Below are positions 22,853 through 35,225 of a stretch of 64,000 bases of DNA, one piece after another (the stretch's first letter is position 1; every line of letters starts with the position of its first letter). The notes below the pieces were generated by a model, which saw nothing but the letters and a program-made list of their open reading frames with translations, was not told the origin of the DNA and ran no database searches. A program made the position numbers and the translations under genes. The stretch comes from Oscarella lobularis (Eukaryota > Porifera > Homoscleromorpha > Homosclerophorida > Oscarellidae): positions 1,240,681-1,304,680 of the forward strand of contig NC_089179.1 in NCBI RefSeq assembly GCF_947507565.1. Direction: 5' to 3'.

Positions 22853-23119
22853 CTACTCTTCGCTCTGGGTTTCGTAGTTGTGCTTGATGTGATCCCACAG
22901 TCTCTGCGCGAAGAAACGTCGATCGGTCGACGAGTTTAGGGAAAGAGTGTGTCTACTCACGCCTCTATTCATGTTCTCCCACAAATCGTCAGCCCATTTG
23001 TCGAAGATTCTCTCGAAGACGACGGCACCGACTAGAACGGACACGTAGAAGGTTGAACTTCGTCGAAAGAACGTATTATACAACGTCTGTCCCAACGCCA
23101 TCGTAACTGAGTTTCGCAT
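22853..23119 (-). CDS. UQCR10: Cytochrome b-c1 complex subunit 9 (UQCR10)
   Basis: Small single-span subunit of mitochondrial complex III. The reading YNTFFRRSSTFYVSVLVGAV then VFERIFDKWADDLWENMNRG then RLWDHIKHNYE matches UQCR10 over its whole length. The open frame continues through a 57-nt intron with GTGAGT donor and CGCGCAG acceptor; removing it joins NRG to RLWDHIKH and restores the family length. The ATG at 23101 gives MALGQTLYNTFF, the best match to other starts; an in-frame ATG at 23119 is also present. Convergent with DIS3L. Confidence 0.88.
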   Translation of the reverse strand: MRNSVTMALGQTLYNTFFRRSSTFYVSVLVGAVVFERIFDKWADDLWENMNRGVSRHTLSLNSSTDRRFFAQRLWDHIKHNYETQSEE

Positions 23120-23379
23120 GCGCAGAGGCGTGTCAAATGGGCGGACCAGAGATAATAATTATCTCCGGGCGGACGTTGCAAGCATTTTTTCCGCTACCAC
23201 TCTTCGATTCTCTTCTTTTCGGAAACAAGGTACTTTTCTGTGTGAAGAAGCATCACAAGACCTATATAGACACATACCCCAAACTGCCAAGCACTCAGAT
23301 TCTAATAGGCAGAGAACTATATAGTAGCCTTTAGATACGGCGCCGCGAAAAATAAGTTGCCACTAAAGTTACTAAACTA

Positions 23380-26300
23380 ATGACGCTGAATTATAGAATG
23401 GCTACCAATCTAGTTGGCCTTCTCACGCCCGTCGACGATTTTCCACCGGGACTCCTCCACCATCTCGGTCTTCTAATGAACAAAGAGACTGGATTGACCG
23501 GACGCGATTGGCGCGTGCTTGTCAAGTATCTCAACTTGGACACGGCCGAAGTGGAACAAGTTCGTCAGAATGACGATAAAGTCGAAAAGGCGTTGAGCAT
23601 TTGGTCGCGAGTCGAACCGAATGCGAACGGGCTCATGCTCGTCAAAGTCCTTCGCCAGATGCGTCACAATCAAGCGGCGCAGATTGTCGAGTGTTATCTC
23701 GGCGAGGAGATACGCGACGGCGTCGCCGTCGAACTTCGGGAAAAACTCAATCGAGGTGCGCGCTTTGGCTACACGAAGATGATTAGAGAGTGCCTAACGA
23801 GACTCACAGACGAAAGACCGGTGCGTTGGGCTGTTAATGAATAGAACAATTATTTTCTGATTGAAATTTTTTAAATTTAGGATGCGTCTGTTGAGCAGAT
23901 GTTTGCTCATTTCGCATATACGCCTTTGCATTCTGCCGCTTTGTTCGGCCACCTTCCTGCCGTTCAATTGCTTGTTGAAAGCGGTTTTGATGTTAGGAGG
24001 TATACGTGTAGAGCGCGACGACGTCGCAAGCAGAGTCATCCCGACACTTTGTTTTCAGATCCAACGCGTCTGGTGAAACGCCGGCTGACGTTGCAGATAA
24101 AGGCCTGCACCATCATGTGGCCCAGTATCTGAGAGAAAAAGAAAGGGGTAGAATTGTTTGTGATCGATTTTATTGGGATGGCGGCATTGAAATTTAAACA
24201 GAGACTGCCGACGGTGGTGCGGGATCCCCGGCGGTGAAACTGGAGCCTTCTGACGTTAACGTTTTTGTCATCAACGGCGAGTACGACCAACTCGAAAGGG
24301 CATTGGAAGGAGGAGCAAATGCGAATGACTCTGGCATGAAGGACTGGTCTCCACTGCACACGGCTGGAGGAAAAGGGGACATGAGAGCGGCGGACATTTT
24401 AGTTAGGCACGGGGCTAGTTTGCTCACTCGGTACGTTGTGGTTATGAATTGTTTTCTAATCGACGAAACGGGTCGTTTTTTGCCTAGAAACGACGAAGGA
24501 CTCACGCCCGAGGATTGGGCAAAGAAATGCAGACATTTTAACGTTGCCGATTTTCTAAAGGAAAAGCGAATGGAAGAAGAAACGAAAGAGAATGCTGGTA
24601 AGAAATGCGACACAGACGGCACAGACAGCCTTGAAGTCGGTTCCTTTATTTTACTTGTCTATCGCGCTCTTTAGCCAGCTCGGATTTGCTTCTCAACGCT
24701 ACAATTACCGTCTCGTATGAGGAAGATGATCCGGTGGAGTTTTCAATCGTCTCTCTCAATATGGCTGACACGCTGAAAGAAATTTCAGACGTTGTCGGCA
24801 AGCGCGTCTCCCGTCTCAAATCCAAGGAAAATCCCAACGTGAACGTGACGACGATGAATCAATTGGAAATAATACGAGAGGTAATTGCCATTGCCGACGA
24901 CAGCCGTTCTCCGACCCCTCCAGACGACGTCGGTCCTCTCAATTTCAGTAAGGCAATCGAAGGAAGGCTCTCGTCATATGATAGAGCGTTTGCTTTTAGA
25001 TGTGGCTGAGATGGAGCCAAAGGTTGTCGACAATCCAAAGTTTCCAGCAGTTCTCGTGCATTCTCTCGATGACTACTGGAACAAGCCGCATGCCGTTTCG
25101 TTTCGACCCTACGATGACTGGCCGATTATACTAAAGCAGATCTCGGCCGTCGTCGGATACGACGTCGACGTTGTCTATACGTGGGACAAACTCTCGAGGA
25201 TTTCAACGGGCGTCATTCTCGCTCGAAAACAACGCGTCATCGCTGTGAAAGCCAACGTGCGGACGACCGCTCTACGTCAAAAGCTCGGTAAATCAGCGCA
25301 CCATGTCATCTAGCTAGAATAGTGAGGTTCTCTTTATTGCCGCAATTGATTATGACGGCTCTGTATTCCTAAGCGTTTCTCCCGCTAACGAGTTGTCCTC
25401 GATTCGCTGTTTGGCTCAAGCAGAATTCACTTTGCAGTTGATATGCACTGTTTGCGATTCAAAACGACGTCAAAAGAGCGTCGTTTTGCCGCAGTAGAGA
25501 TTCCTACTAACGCACGTGCATCAAACTTCGACGAGGGGAAACTTTGGCACTGAGTTGTCGTTCGTAGAATTTGTAATTGGTTGTCTGTTTTACAGAAACT
25601 GTTCCATTTATTGGGGATCCTCACGAAAAAGAGGTGACATGCGAAGAAGCAGACATCTTCTTGTGGGACCACGGCATCATCGTGCACGTGCCCAATGGCG
25701 CCGTCGCCGACGACGACAATGTGAAGATAACCGTGCGAATCAGTCTGCCGACGTATCGATTCGACATCGGCTTCGACGAGTGGAAACGCGGCGAACTGCA
25801 ACCAGCCGGTCATCCCATTCAGATCTCGACAGAACCGGCGAATTACAAGTTCAAAAAGCCCGTGCGCGTTCGAATTCCTCACTGTGGCGACGTCGAAGTG
25901 AATCGCGCCGATTTCAGCGTCGTCGTTCTCGCGGCGAACTCGCAGCCGTCGGCGGGTGGCATCTACGATTTCCGACGTTTCGGTCCCGAGGTTCAACAGG
26001 ACGTGCGGCACGGTTACGTGTGGCTGTCCGTCACGGAAATGGGTAACTGGTTTTGGGCTTTCGTAAACGCGTCCGTCGCTTGTCGTCTGTGCACGGTCGT
26101 CGCTTACTCACACTCGGACAGGCGAATCATGGAACCAGATAGAATCAGATTCAACTTCAAGATAATGATTGTTCCCGGAATCTATTTCTATTTTAGAGTA
26201 CGCCACTTTAATTAAATCGCGCAAGGGAGATAAAGATTGTTTTGCAGGCGACTGAGAAAGTAGTGGACGAAGACACTACGTACCGAGGAGCAATGCATAT

Positions 26301-26938
26301 CGCCATTCCCTCTGGTCGTTCTGTTGACGTAAGTGTTCGTCCCCTTACAGGCAATTGGACAGCCAATCCCGAGCGTCAGGTAAGTCGTGGACTCTCGGTT
26401 TACAATTGTTTGTAGCATCTTTCTTTAGATTTTCTCCTTTGGGAATATTTGGGATTGTCTGCTTGGCAGCGACAATTATCACCACTTTGGCGTCGTCAGA
26501 TTTCGCTTGCTGTGGACTGGTGATGGCGAGGACAAGAACGCCTCTCCTGTCAAGATGCAATGTGAAATCAATGAGGCGGAAAGAAACGGGTTCACTTTGG
26601 TCTGTTGTGCTAATTTGCCAAACAAGGAGTTTGTAAGATAAGACATAGCACTGGTTCATACGCGAGGCCGTTGTTGTTTATAGGACAGTTGCCTGTCAGC
26701 CCAAGCAAAGGAAGAGATATCTGAGTTGATCAGCAAAAGTAGAAGTCCGCTTCGAGGAGTGGACGGTCTCGCCGTTGGATTGGGGATCACATTGCCTCCT
26801 GAAGCTTCTGCAGCCCCCGTTCGTCATGTTCTGGACGCGTTCGATAGAAGAAATGGGGCAAAGCATGAATTACGCCTGGTGCTAGAGCACATGAATCATG
26901 GAGAAGCCGTGGCCATTTTGGACAAGGATCACAATTAG
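23380..26938 (+). CDS. Death - ankyrin - ZU5/UPA - Death domain adaptor protein
   Basis: Unnamed multidomain signalling protein. The N-terminal Death-fold domain (about 23425-23710): GLTGRDWRVLVKYLNLD, then ALSIWSRVEPNANGLMLVKV, has the DW..L...L and W spacing of Death domains. Ankyrin repeats follow (TPLHSAALFGHLPAVQLLVE, GETPADVADKGLHHHVAQYL, SPLHTAGGKGDMRAADILVR). Two roughly 90-residue modules (24675-25285) are of uncertain fold; VSFRPYDDWPIILKQISAVV weakly recalls doublecortin/ubiquitin-like domains. A ZU5-type domain (about 25640-26070: DHGIIVHVPNGAVADDDNVK) and a UPA-like beta region (26240-26640) lead to a second Death-like domain (26700-26938: VRHVLDAFDRRNGAKHELRL, EHMNHGEAVAILDKD). 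ZU5-UPA-Death is the supramodule of ankyrins, UNC5 and PIDD. Start 23380, or ATG 23398. Confidence 0.75.
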
Positions 26939-27440
26939 CTAACTGACAAGGTACAGTGAGAGTCAGAAAGCGCGAATTACTTGTGACTGTCTTTTGTGTG
27001 TGTGAAGCGCTTCTTTGTTTGTAAAGTCTGTCTGAGCTGTCTGTCTGTCTGTCTGTCTGTGAATGTACTTATTCAGTGACTGTTTTTGACAGGAGAATTG
27101 CGCTGCAGGTTCATAGTTAGAGCCTTAGATGGAGAGCGGTCTATATATACGTACGCCGTACACGTACGCCATCATCCAGGTCACGGATACGGCTGCATGA
27201 CCACCCGCACTTTATTGACACAGATTTCTTCGCCCTTTCTAAATCCAAAGACACTGGATGCGCCTACTATGCGTATCCATCAGCTAGCTAGGTATACCAT
27301 TTGGATTTCAAAAAGGCGAAGCGGAAGTCTTACCAGGGATACTTACAAATACAGTGTAGGACAAATTTAATCACCATAGATACAGATGTAATGGTGTCAC
27401 ATGTTAGTCCAGGCACGCGTGCGTAAATCAGCGAGTCGTC
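26939..27440. other. Intergenic spacer with (TGTC)n microsatellite
   Basis: About 500 bp between the Death/ZU5 gene and NDUFS8. It holds a TGTC tandem repeat at about 27034-27060. The short frame at 27086-27370 shows no domain and looks non-coding. Confidence 0.55.
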
Positions 27441-28366
<926 letters not shown>

Positions 28367-28620
28367 ACAAAAGAACTTGATGATATTATGCACGTGGTTG
28401 CTGTTCTGGTCCATGGTGATTATGTATCATTCAAACTTAAATTCACATGTGACTCTGATTACGCAGTATCCTAATTCAGTTGCAACAGAAACAAAAAGTA
28501 AGTGGATAAAAATATTGTCCGAAATTCTATACAACAAAGCCTTATTGATAAAAGTTCTCTCTTTCTACAGAAAATTGTGTGTCGCGTGCATGTGTAGTGA
28601 GGATATATACCAGATTGACA

Positions 28621-31388
28621 CTAAACCGAAGTCTCCGTGTGGATCAAATTTACTCTAATCGATTTATTGGCTTTCTCTTTTGACAGTTTTACGTCGCTTT
28701 GTGCGGTGAGCGGATCTTCTTTATATAAGCTGTCGCTCATCTGGCTGGTCTTCTCGGCATCTGATCGCCTCCTTTTGTTCTTCGGCCCAACGAGAGAAAG
28801 CAGAACGGGCAGGATGACGACACCGTGAAGAAAGCCCAATCCAATGACGAGAAACAGCGTCTTGAAGAACGTTCGAAAGACGTAGGAGGCGGAGAAAGCG
28901 AGCGGAAAGACGCCCAAGATTGTCGACGCCGCTCCCTGAACGTTAGGCCAACCAAGCTCCTTCAGAGCCCAAATCATCTTCCCGTTTCGCGTCTCCTCGT
29001 CGGAGACCATGAACGCGTAGGTTATATGAGCCGAGAAGTCGACCGAGAAGCCAATACAGAGAATGATATTGATCATAGAGATAGAGTCTAGATTGACGTT
29101 CCAGTACGTCATCAGGCCAACGACTCCAACGTCGATTGAGACGATGCTCAATATAATGACGACGGCGCCAAGAGGATGGGGTATCATCAGTAGTGCCACT
29201 ATCATCATCACGGCAAGAGCAATTCCGATATTCTGCAGTGTATTTGGTCGAACGGCTGGGTATTGATCGTAATAGACGAATTCCGGCGTATAGACGAACG
29301 CTTTCACAGGCCAATTGGCGACGACGTGCCGTAAGGTCTCCATCATGCCCTGCTTTCGTTTGGCCGTTGACATGTCAAGTGTTTGCACGATGAATCTAGA
29401 GGCTTCGATTGAATTATCTAAACCGAATTTCAAGTCTAGATTGTAAGTTCTGAATCGGCGATTGGTGAGGAAGTGCTTTCGTAGAATTCCAACGAATCGT
29501 CTTTGGGAAAGATTGGTTGGGTTGTGGCCTTTCTGCCGAAGAAAATTCAGGTAATCGATGAGCCAAAATTCAGTTAGATTGCGCCCAACGTAACTCGTAT
29601 CTTCCATCTGTTTTACCATAGACATCACTCGACTTTGGACCTTGGCGTCCCAATAATCAAGGCGCTCATCAATCAGGACATTGACTCGGGGACCGTAATC
29701 AACAAAGTACTTCACCTCCTTGTCATAATACTCAGCAGCATAGGAATCATCTTTGACGAGGTCATGAAGATCCAAGCCCTCGTTCACTTGAGCAACTCCC
29801 CACGCGGAAACGCCAATGTAGGCGGCAAACGCGAGCAACACGACGACTTTCACCGGCGGCAATGCCAACTTGGACCCAAAGACGGCAAAGAACTTCTCCA
29901 TGGGATGCGTGTATCGCTCCTTGACGACAATCTCCCCATTGTGTTTCACGCCACCACTGCAGAAGAGTCTATAAGCCGTTCCTTTTTCCTCCTTCAAGGC
30001 GACCTTTCTCGGCAATACGGTTCGGAATGTGACCGCATGCCGATTGGCTTCCTCTCGTCTCCCATCGAGCGCCAAGCAGCCAGCAAAGAACGTGATCTGA
30101 TACACGTAGTCGAACAAGACCGCTACGCCCGTGTAGAGACAAAAACCCTGAACGGACGGGAATACGGTTATCATGCCGATGAGAAAGGCGAGCAAGTCGG
30201 TGAGCGAAGTGATGGTCACTGAAACGGCTGCATCCTTCATCGTCTCTCCGACTCGCGTCTCCACGCTATCCTCAACGCGAGTCCGTCTCCAAGCACCGAC
30301 CATAATAAACATGTCGTCGACGCCGATACCTTATAAAAGAAAATGAATATGAGAGGAGTCAGGAAGTACGTAGATAATTCTATATATCTTGCCGCAAACA
30401 AGATGGTATGGTATGCTAACTAACCTAGGAGCAACATAGGCATCGTGCCGATGACAATTGACATATCGACTCCAATTGCAGTGAGCAAACCGACGGCGGA
30501 GATGATGCCAAGAAATGTCGAAGTGACGCCGAGCAGGCCGAGAATCGGCTTGCTTCTCACCCAGTCGGTCGAAGCGACCGTGAGCACGGCGAAGGCGATC
30601 ATCGCCGCGATTGCGATGACGAACATGGGCACGATGCTGATGCCGTTCGACATGAACTCCTCCTCGAGCGAATGACTCGTGAAGCCGACGACTCGCACGT
30701 GCGGCGAATCGAATCGATTCGTCGCGTCGAGAAATGCTTTCTCCCACGCTTGCGCGGAAGCGTTCGAGAGGAAGTAGCGAATTCGGACGGCGGCGAACGC
30801 ACGCACGAGTCCGTTCGGTTCGAACTCGACGCCCCCGATCGACGCGCCGATAAAAATTCCCTCTTTGGTGACCGGAAAAGCCAACGGATGTAGCCCAGGG
30901 CGATGGTGGGCGAGCCACGGATCGATCACGCACTGCGAACCGTTCATCATTTTAGCGCATACGACGTCGTAAGACGCTCCGGTTTCGTTTGCCGTGTACT
31001 CTCGCACGAATCGATCGAAACGACGTATCTCGTTCAATCGTCGCCTATCAGACATCATCGTCGTGTCGGGGGCGGCGGTGAAAATCGCTTCCGCGCTGGC
31101 GACGGCGTGGGCTTGACGCGTAGGCGAAAAGTCGTTTGCGGAATCGAGCGGGAAGAGTCGACCCAGTTCGGCGCGTTCTGTTTTTCCGCGACCGTTGGTC
31201 GGAGTGAAGAGAATTTCCATGTTTGTTTGGAAGTGAAGTCTCACGAGACCGATGGCAAGGAGGAGCGTGACGACGATCGGAACGGCGACGAACAGGCGCG
31301 GTCTTCGTGCGACCTGACGTCCGTAGCGTTCGAAAAGACGACGCAATCGGCTGTTGCAGCAGTCGAGATCTGTACACGAACGTCGCAT
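28621..31388 (-). CDS. Patched domain-containing RND-type membrane protein A
   Basis: 12-TM RND-superfamily protein of the Patched/PTCHD group, two exons (31388-30425, 30329-28621), about 885 residues. N-terminal LDCCNSRLRRLFERYGRQVARR then TM1. The sterol-sensing-like region has GIGVDDMFIMVGAWRR, the GxxxDD motif linked to proton coupling in this superfamily, and VTITSLTDLLAFLIG. The second half repeats the pattern with MINIILCIGFSVDFSAHITYAF and LLSLVGPK. Closest in layout to animal PTCHD3-type and nematode PTR proteins rather than the Hedgehog receptor. Cargo unknown. The paralogue B lies 4 kb away in the same orientation. Confidence 0.85.
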
Positions 31389-31426
31389 CGCGGTGAATGA
31401 GTACGAGAATGCAAAGAAGGTCTATT

Positions 31427-31720
31427 TTATTTGGTATTGTAGGAGTCAGAACACTCTAAGAATGCGGATGCGGGCATGGCTGTACTTTTATGGTAAGCTA
31501 TTACGCTCGGAAGCTTTCGTAGAAGTTCCGGTTTGGCTAGAATCGCTTCATTTGCGAGCGTCATCTGTTCTCGCTTCCTCGCATTTTTCAGTGAATGCCG
31601 CGACGGCGCTCGCAACTTCCTGTTTCGTCCCGACCACTGGCGACCACCAACCGAGCGAGCTCCTTGCAAAAGACGAGTGAGAAACATAACAGTCCTTCTC
31701 CACTTCCTTGTCTTGAGCAT
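31427..31720 (-). CDS. Hypothetical small ORF upstream of PTCHD-A
   Basis: 97-codon open frame in the gap between PTCHD-A and XRRA1. From an internal Met (31687), MFLTRLLQGARSVGGRQWSG looks like a mitochondrial presequence. No family is recognised. It may equally be leader sequence or a chance frame. Confidence 0.22.
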   Translation of the reverse strand: MLKTRKWRRTVMFLTRLLQGARSVGGRQWSGRNRKLRAPSRHSLKNARKREQMTLANEAILAKPELLRKLPSVIAYHKSTAMPASAFLECSDSYNTK

Positions 31721-31747
31721 GCGCGCACGGGTCGCCTAGAAACGACG

Positions 31748-34528
31748 ATGTTCAACGAATTCGGCCAGCCGTACGTATCGTCCGCTTTTCCCGGTCGCAA
31801 GCTCACGCACACACTTTCTGGATCAGGTAAGGATCCTAGAAACAAACAAAGAAACCCAATGAGGGGTTCCCTATAGGGGGAGAATGGCTTCAAGTTTATC
31901 GCGAAGAACAGATACGTCGCTTCGAAGCAATAGTTTGCGCCGACCCATTGCCGTCGTCGGTCTCAACGGGCCGTTATCGTCGGGCTCGCCGTGCCGGCAG
32001 TACACCGGAATTGTCGACGTCGCCGGCCCCGCGATCGATTCTCGACGGATTCTTTCTCGTGAGAAGTAGCAAAGGCGCCAAAACGAGCAAAGCGAATCCT
32101 TTTTCTGCCTGCAGCTGCGAAAGTGCGCCGTCGAAGATCCGTCCGATTTGTGCTCATGCAATATATCGGCCTGTGGATTATGCGATGTGAGTGGAAAGGA
32201 AAGTATAGGAGAACGAAGGAGAACGCATCTCTTTCTTTTTAGGTTAATGTAGCTGATTTGAAGCTATTTGATAATGTTGCCCGCGTCAATGCCGCAGATA
32301 ATCGACTTCCGTTAGGTATAAATAGGCTGTCGCTCTCCTTCATGTCTAAATCCATGCCATTTATTTTCCGCAGGAAGCTTAGCTGCTTTTCCTTCTCTTC
32401 GGGAATTAGATCTGCCAATGAATGACGTACGAGATGTAGAACTAGCACTGACTAGCTTTCCTCACTTGGAAGTAAAGACCAAAATACAGTTGTGGCATTC
32501 GTATGATCAAGTCCTATCTGTGCAGGTTCTTGATCTCTCATACAATCAACTATCGAGTACGGCTCTTGTGAAGCTTGGGGCTTTGCCTCGGCTTAGGGAA
32601 TTAAATTTATCAGGTTTGCACTCGTTTTTTGCGGAAAAGCAATTGATTTATACATGTGTAGGAAATGAACTTAGTTCTCTTCCTGCTGAAATGTCAAGAA
32701 TGGGACAAGAGTATGAATATGACGCTTGGCTTGTCTCTTGACGTCATTTGCCCTTCTAGATCTGGTCACGTCGTACCCTATCCTCGTTTGGAGAAACTCA
32801 TTCTCAGCAACAACAAGCTGTTAGATATGAAGACGTTCGCCGTTTTGGCCGGATTGCAAAAGTTTGACAAAGAGTCCTACAGCGAAGAGACGTGAAGAAT
32901 TTTATTTTTCTTTTAGGCTGGAAGAACTGGAACTGGATGGAAATAAAATTGTTACAGTTCCTCTTCTAAAGCTTTTAAATCGTTCCACTGTGCAACAGCT
33001 GCCGGAAGAAAAGTTTGAACCCGGAAGCGAAGATCAATGTCAACAGAGGAACGCTTCCGCTGCCGCCGGGCTGACGCTTCCCTTCCCGTCTCTGAAACGC
33101 CTCAATTTAGCCAAAAATAAAGTAGCAAAGCCATTGCAGTAGTTTATACGTCATGTAAGTTTCCGATCTTTCCTCAGATTGCTGATGCCAGTGATTTGCT
33201 GCCTGTCGTGGGTTGGCCTGTTCTCGAAGTTCTCGTCATTCACGGCAATCCTCTAACAGGCAAAACCAGAGGCATGCCAACATTACTGAAGGATGCTTTG
33301 GTCGAAAGAGGTATTGACGTTATAAGGCAAGGACGAATTAATTAAATTAAAAGATAAAATTGTATTATTTATTACCGTTGTGCGTGTTGTTAGGACTGAA
33401 CCAAGAGAAGCGCACCGACCCTCGGCCAACTCAGGCAAACTGTTCAAAGTAAGTTGTCATGTTCAGGGCGTTTATCCCTACAGAATAGTCAACTCTTTTT
33501 TTAAGGTGAAGGATAGGCCACTTCCAATCATACCAAAGCTCCCTCTTGCTTTGCCGTCTTCGCCACAGTCGCGGTTAGAGGAAAGAAGTTCGGTGACTCC
33601 ACTACCTCCTCTTCCTCCTATCCACCACGTGCCGGAAGAGAGCGGTCCGGGCGTTTTCTTGACTCAGGTAAATTTGCCGAGTGCGGGGATTTGCTGTTTG
33701 ACAATGCCAGAACAACTAGCTTGATGAAAAGAGTCGCGAAGGAAGTGTAGAAAGATCAGAGGCCGAGGCACCTCGTGATTTTCGCAACCGCGATGCAGAA
33801 AAGCCGCCGGTGAAGAAGACTCCAGACGTGGCTTCTAAAGATTATCAGATCTTTTATGATGCTAAAGATGATCCGTCCGTTTTTCTTCCTTCTGGTATCA
33901 AATGGCAAGATGCACGTGCATCTAGTAACCTATTTTTTGCCAGATGTTCGGTCCACAGCTCAATCTCTGCGACGACTTCTTAATCAGTCACTTACAGTAC
34001 ACCCAACCAGCCGATTATTGGACAGGAAAGCATATTCACCTAAGGTAATTTCTCTATGGGAGATGGCATAGTGGCATCAGATTCCTGTCGTCGTTATTTA
34101 GCAACAAGCCACCTCCGAGAAGTTAGCGGTCAAGGCGCCTAGCCTAGGAGAAACAAAAGCGGCTGAATTGAATTCCCTATTAACTGAAATGAAGGCGAAT
34201 CTTAGCACGGTCGAAGAAAGTCTCGGTAAGAGCTAGTCAACTTGTAGTCGCCTTCAACTAATGCCCTTCTCCAGATTCTGCTCTTGCGGGCATCAGCGGA
34301 CCGTCATTGAAAAAAGAAGCAACGAAGCTCCTTTCTCAGGTTAGCACGACTTTCTCTTCGCTCGGGCGCGCCCGTCACACTTCGTATCTTTTCAAGATGC
34401 AAGCGAAATTCGATGACGTAAGACAGGAGTCCCTTCGAACGTCCTTAGACAATTACAAGGCTAACGCTAAGGCGTCAGCGAGTCAGGTAAGAGGTCATAG
34501 CAGAACACCTACGAGTTCGAATACGTAG
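31748..34528 (+). CDS. XRRA1: X-ray radiation resistance-associated protein 1-like (LRR protein)
   Basis: Leucine-rich-repeat protein. The first exon (31748-31826, MFNEFGQPYVSSAFPGRKL) splices to GEWLQVYREEQ, matching the N terminus of XRRA1. After a basic region come LRRs: ARVNAADNRLPLGSLAAFPS, LRELDLPMND, LEVLDLSYNQLSSTAL, LRELNLSGNELSSLPAEMSR, LEKLILSNNK, LEELELDGNKI, LKRLNLAKNKIADASDLLP and LEVLVIHGNPL. The C-terminal half is Pro/Ser-rich (RPLPIIPKLPLALPSSPQS) and then helical (about 34150-34500). About 12 exons. Vertebrate XRRA1 is linked to the radiation response but has no defined biochemical role. The last codons, after SASQ, may involve a further splice; the frame stops at 34528. Confidence 0.78.
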
Positions 34529-34678
34529 AACTGTAAAGAAATTGTAAAGTCATGGGAGATAACTAACAGACAAAGAAAGTAATTTCGGTTCAAAGACACA
34601 AAGATCCATTTGTTTGATCTAAAAGGAGAAAAACAAACTCATATACCGACGAGAATTATTTACGAGCGATCTTACTTT

Positions 34679-35126
34679 CTAAAGCGCCGTTTCAATCGAG
34701 AAAACAGTATTTTTAGTTTGATACTTTGAGTTGCTCTTGCTCTTCGAGCTGTACTCACTCGTCTTTGGGTCACCTCCGCTCGGTGCTGGCCCGACGAGCG
34801 ACAAAACGACGGGCAGCACGAGAAAACCGTGGAGGAGACCCAAGAAAATGACGAGAAACATCATTTTAACAAAAGTTTGATAAATGTAGGAAGTAGGAAG
34901 TAACAGGGGTAGGACGCCGACAATCGTAGACAAGGCACCCTGTACAACGGGATACCCTATGTCGAGTAGCGCTTCTCGCATGCACTCGTCGTGCGTCCGC
35001 GCTCGACGAGACGAACGCGTACGTGACGTGAGCCGAATAGTCGACGGCGAATCCGATGCACATGATAATATTCATCATCGATATAACATCGAGACTGACG
35101 TCCCACAAACTCGTGAGACCAATCAC
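34679..35126 (-). pseudogene. Truncated, frameshifted third copy of the PTCHD gene
   Basis: Only the last part of a Patched-domain gene is present: LTSLWDVSLDVISMMNIIMC, GFAVDYSAHVTYAFVSSSAD, then after a one-base frame change near 34980-35000, REALLDIGYPVVQGALSTIV and VVLSLVGPAPS. The two frames overlap and cannot be joined by a splice that I can see. Nothing corresponding to the first three quarters of the gene lies upstream before PTCHD-B ends at 35226. A sequencing error could explain the frameshift but not the truncation. Confidence 0.7.
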
Positions 35127-35225
35127 TTCTAACGATCTCTTCTATCTATGATGAGACAGACAATGTCACTCATTAGCGGCGTACGTGTGTTGCTATAAAA
35201 GAGTTGACTAAAAATGCGACACTAA

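Noticed and set aside
31354-31680. Plus-strand ORF overlapping the PTCHD-A start
   Set aside because: Overlaps the PTCHD-A 5' end, has no ATG-supported domain content, and competes with a better minus-strand frame.
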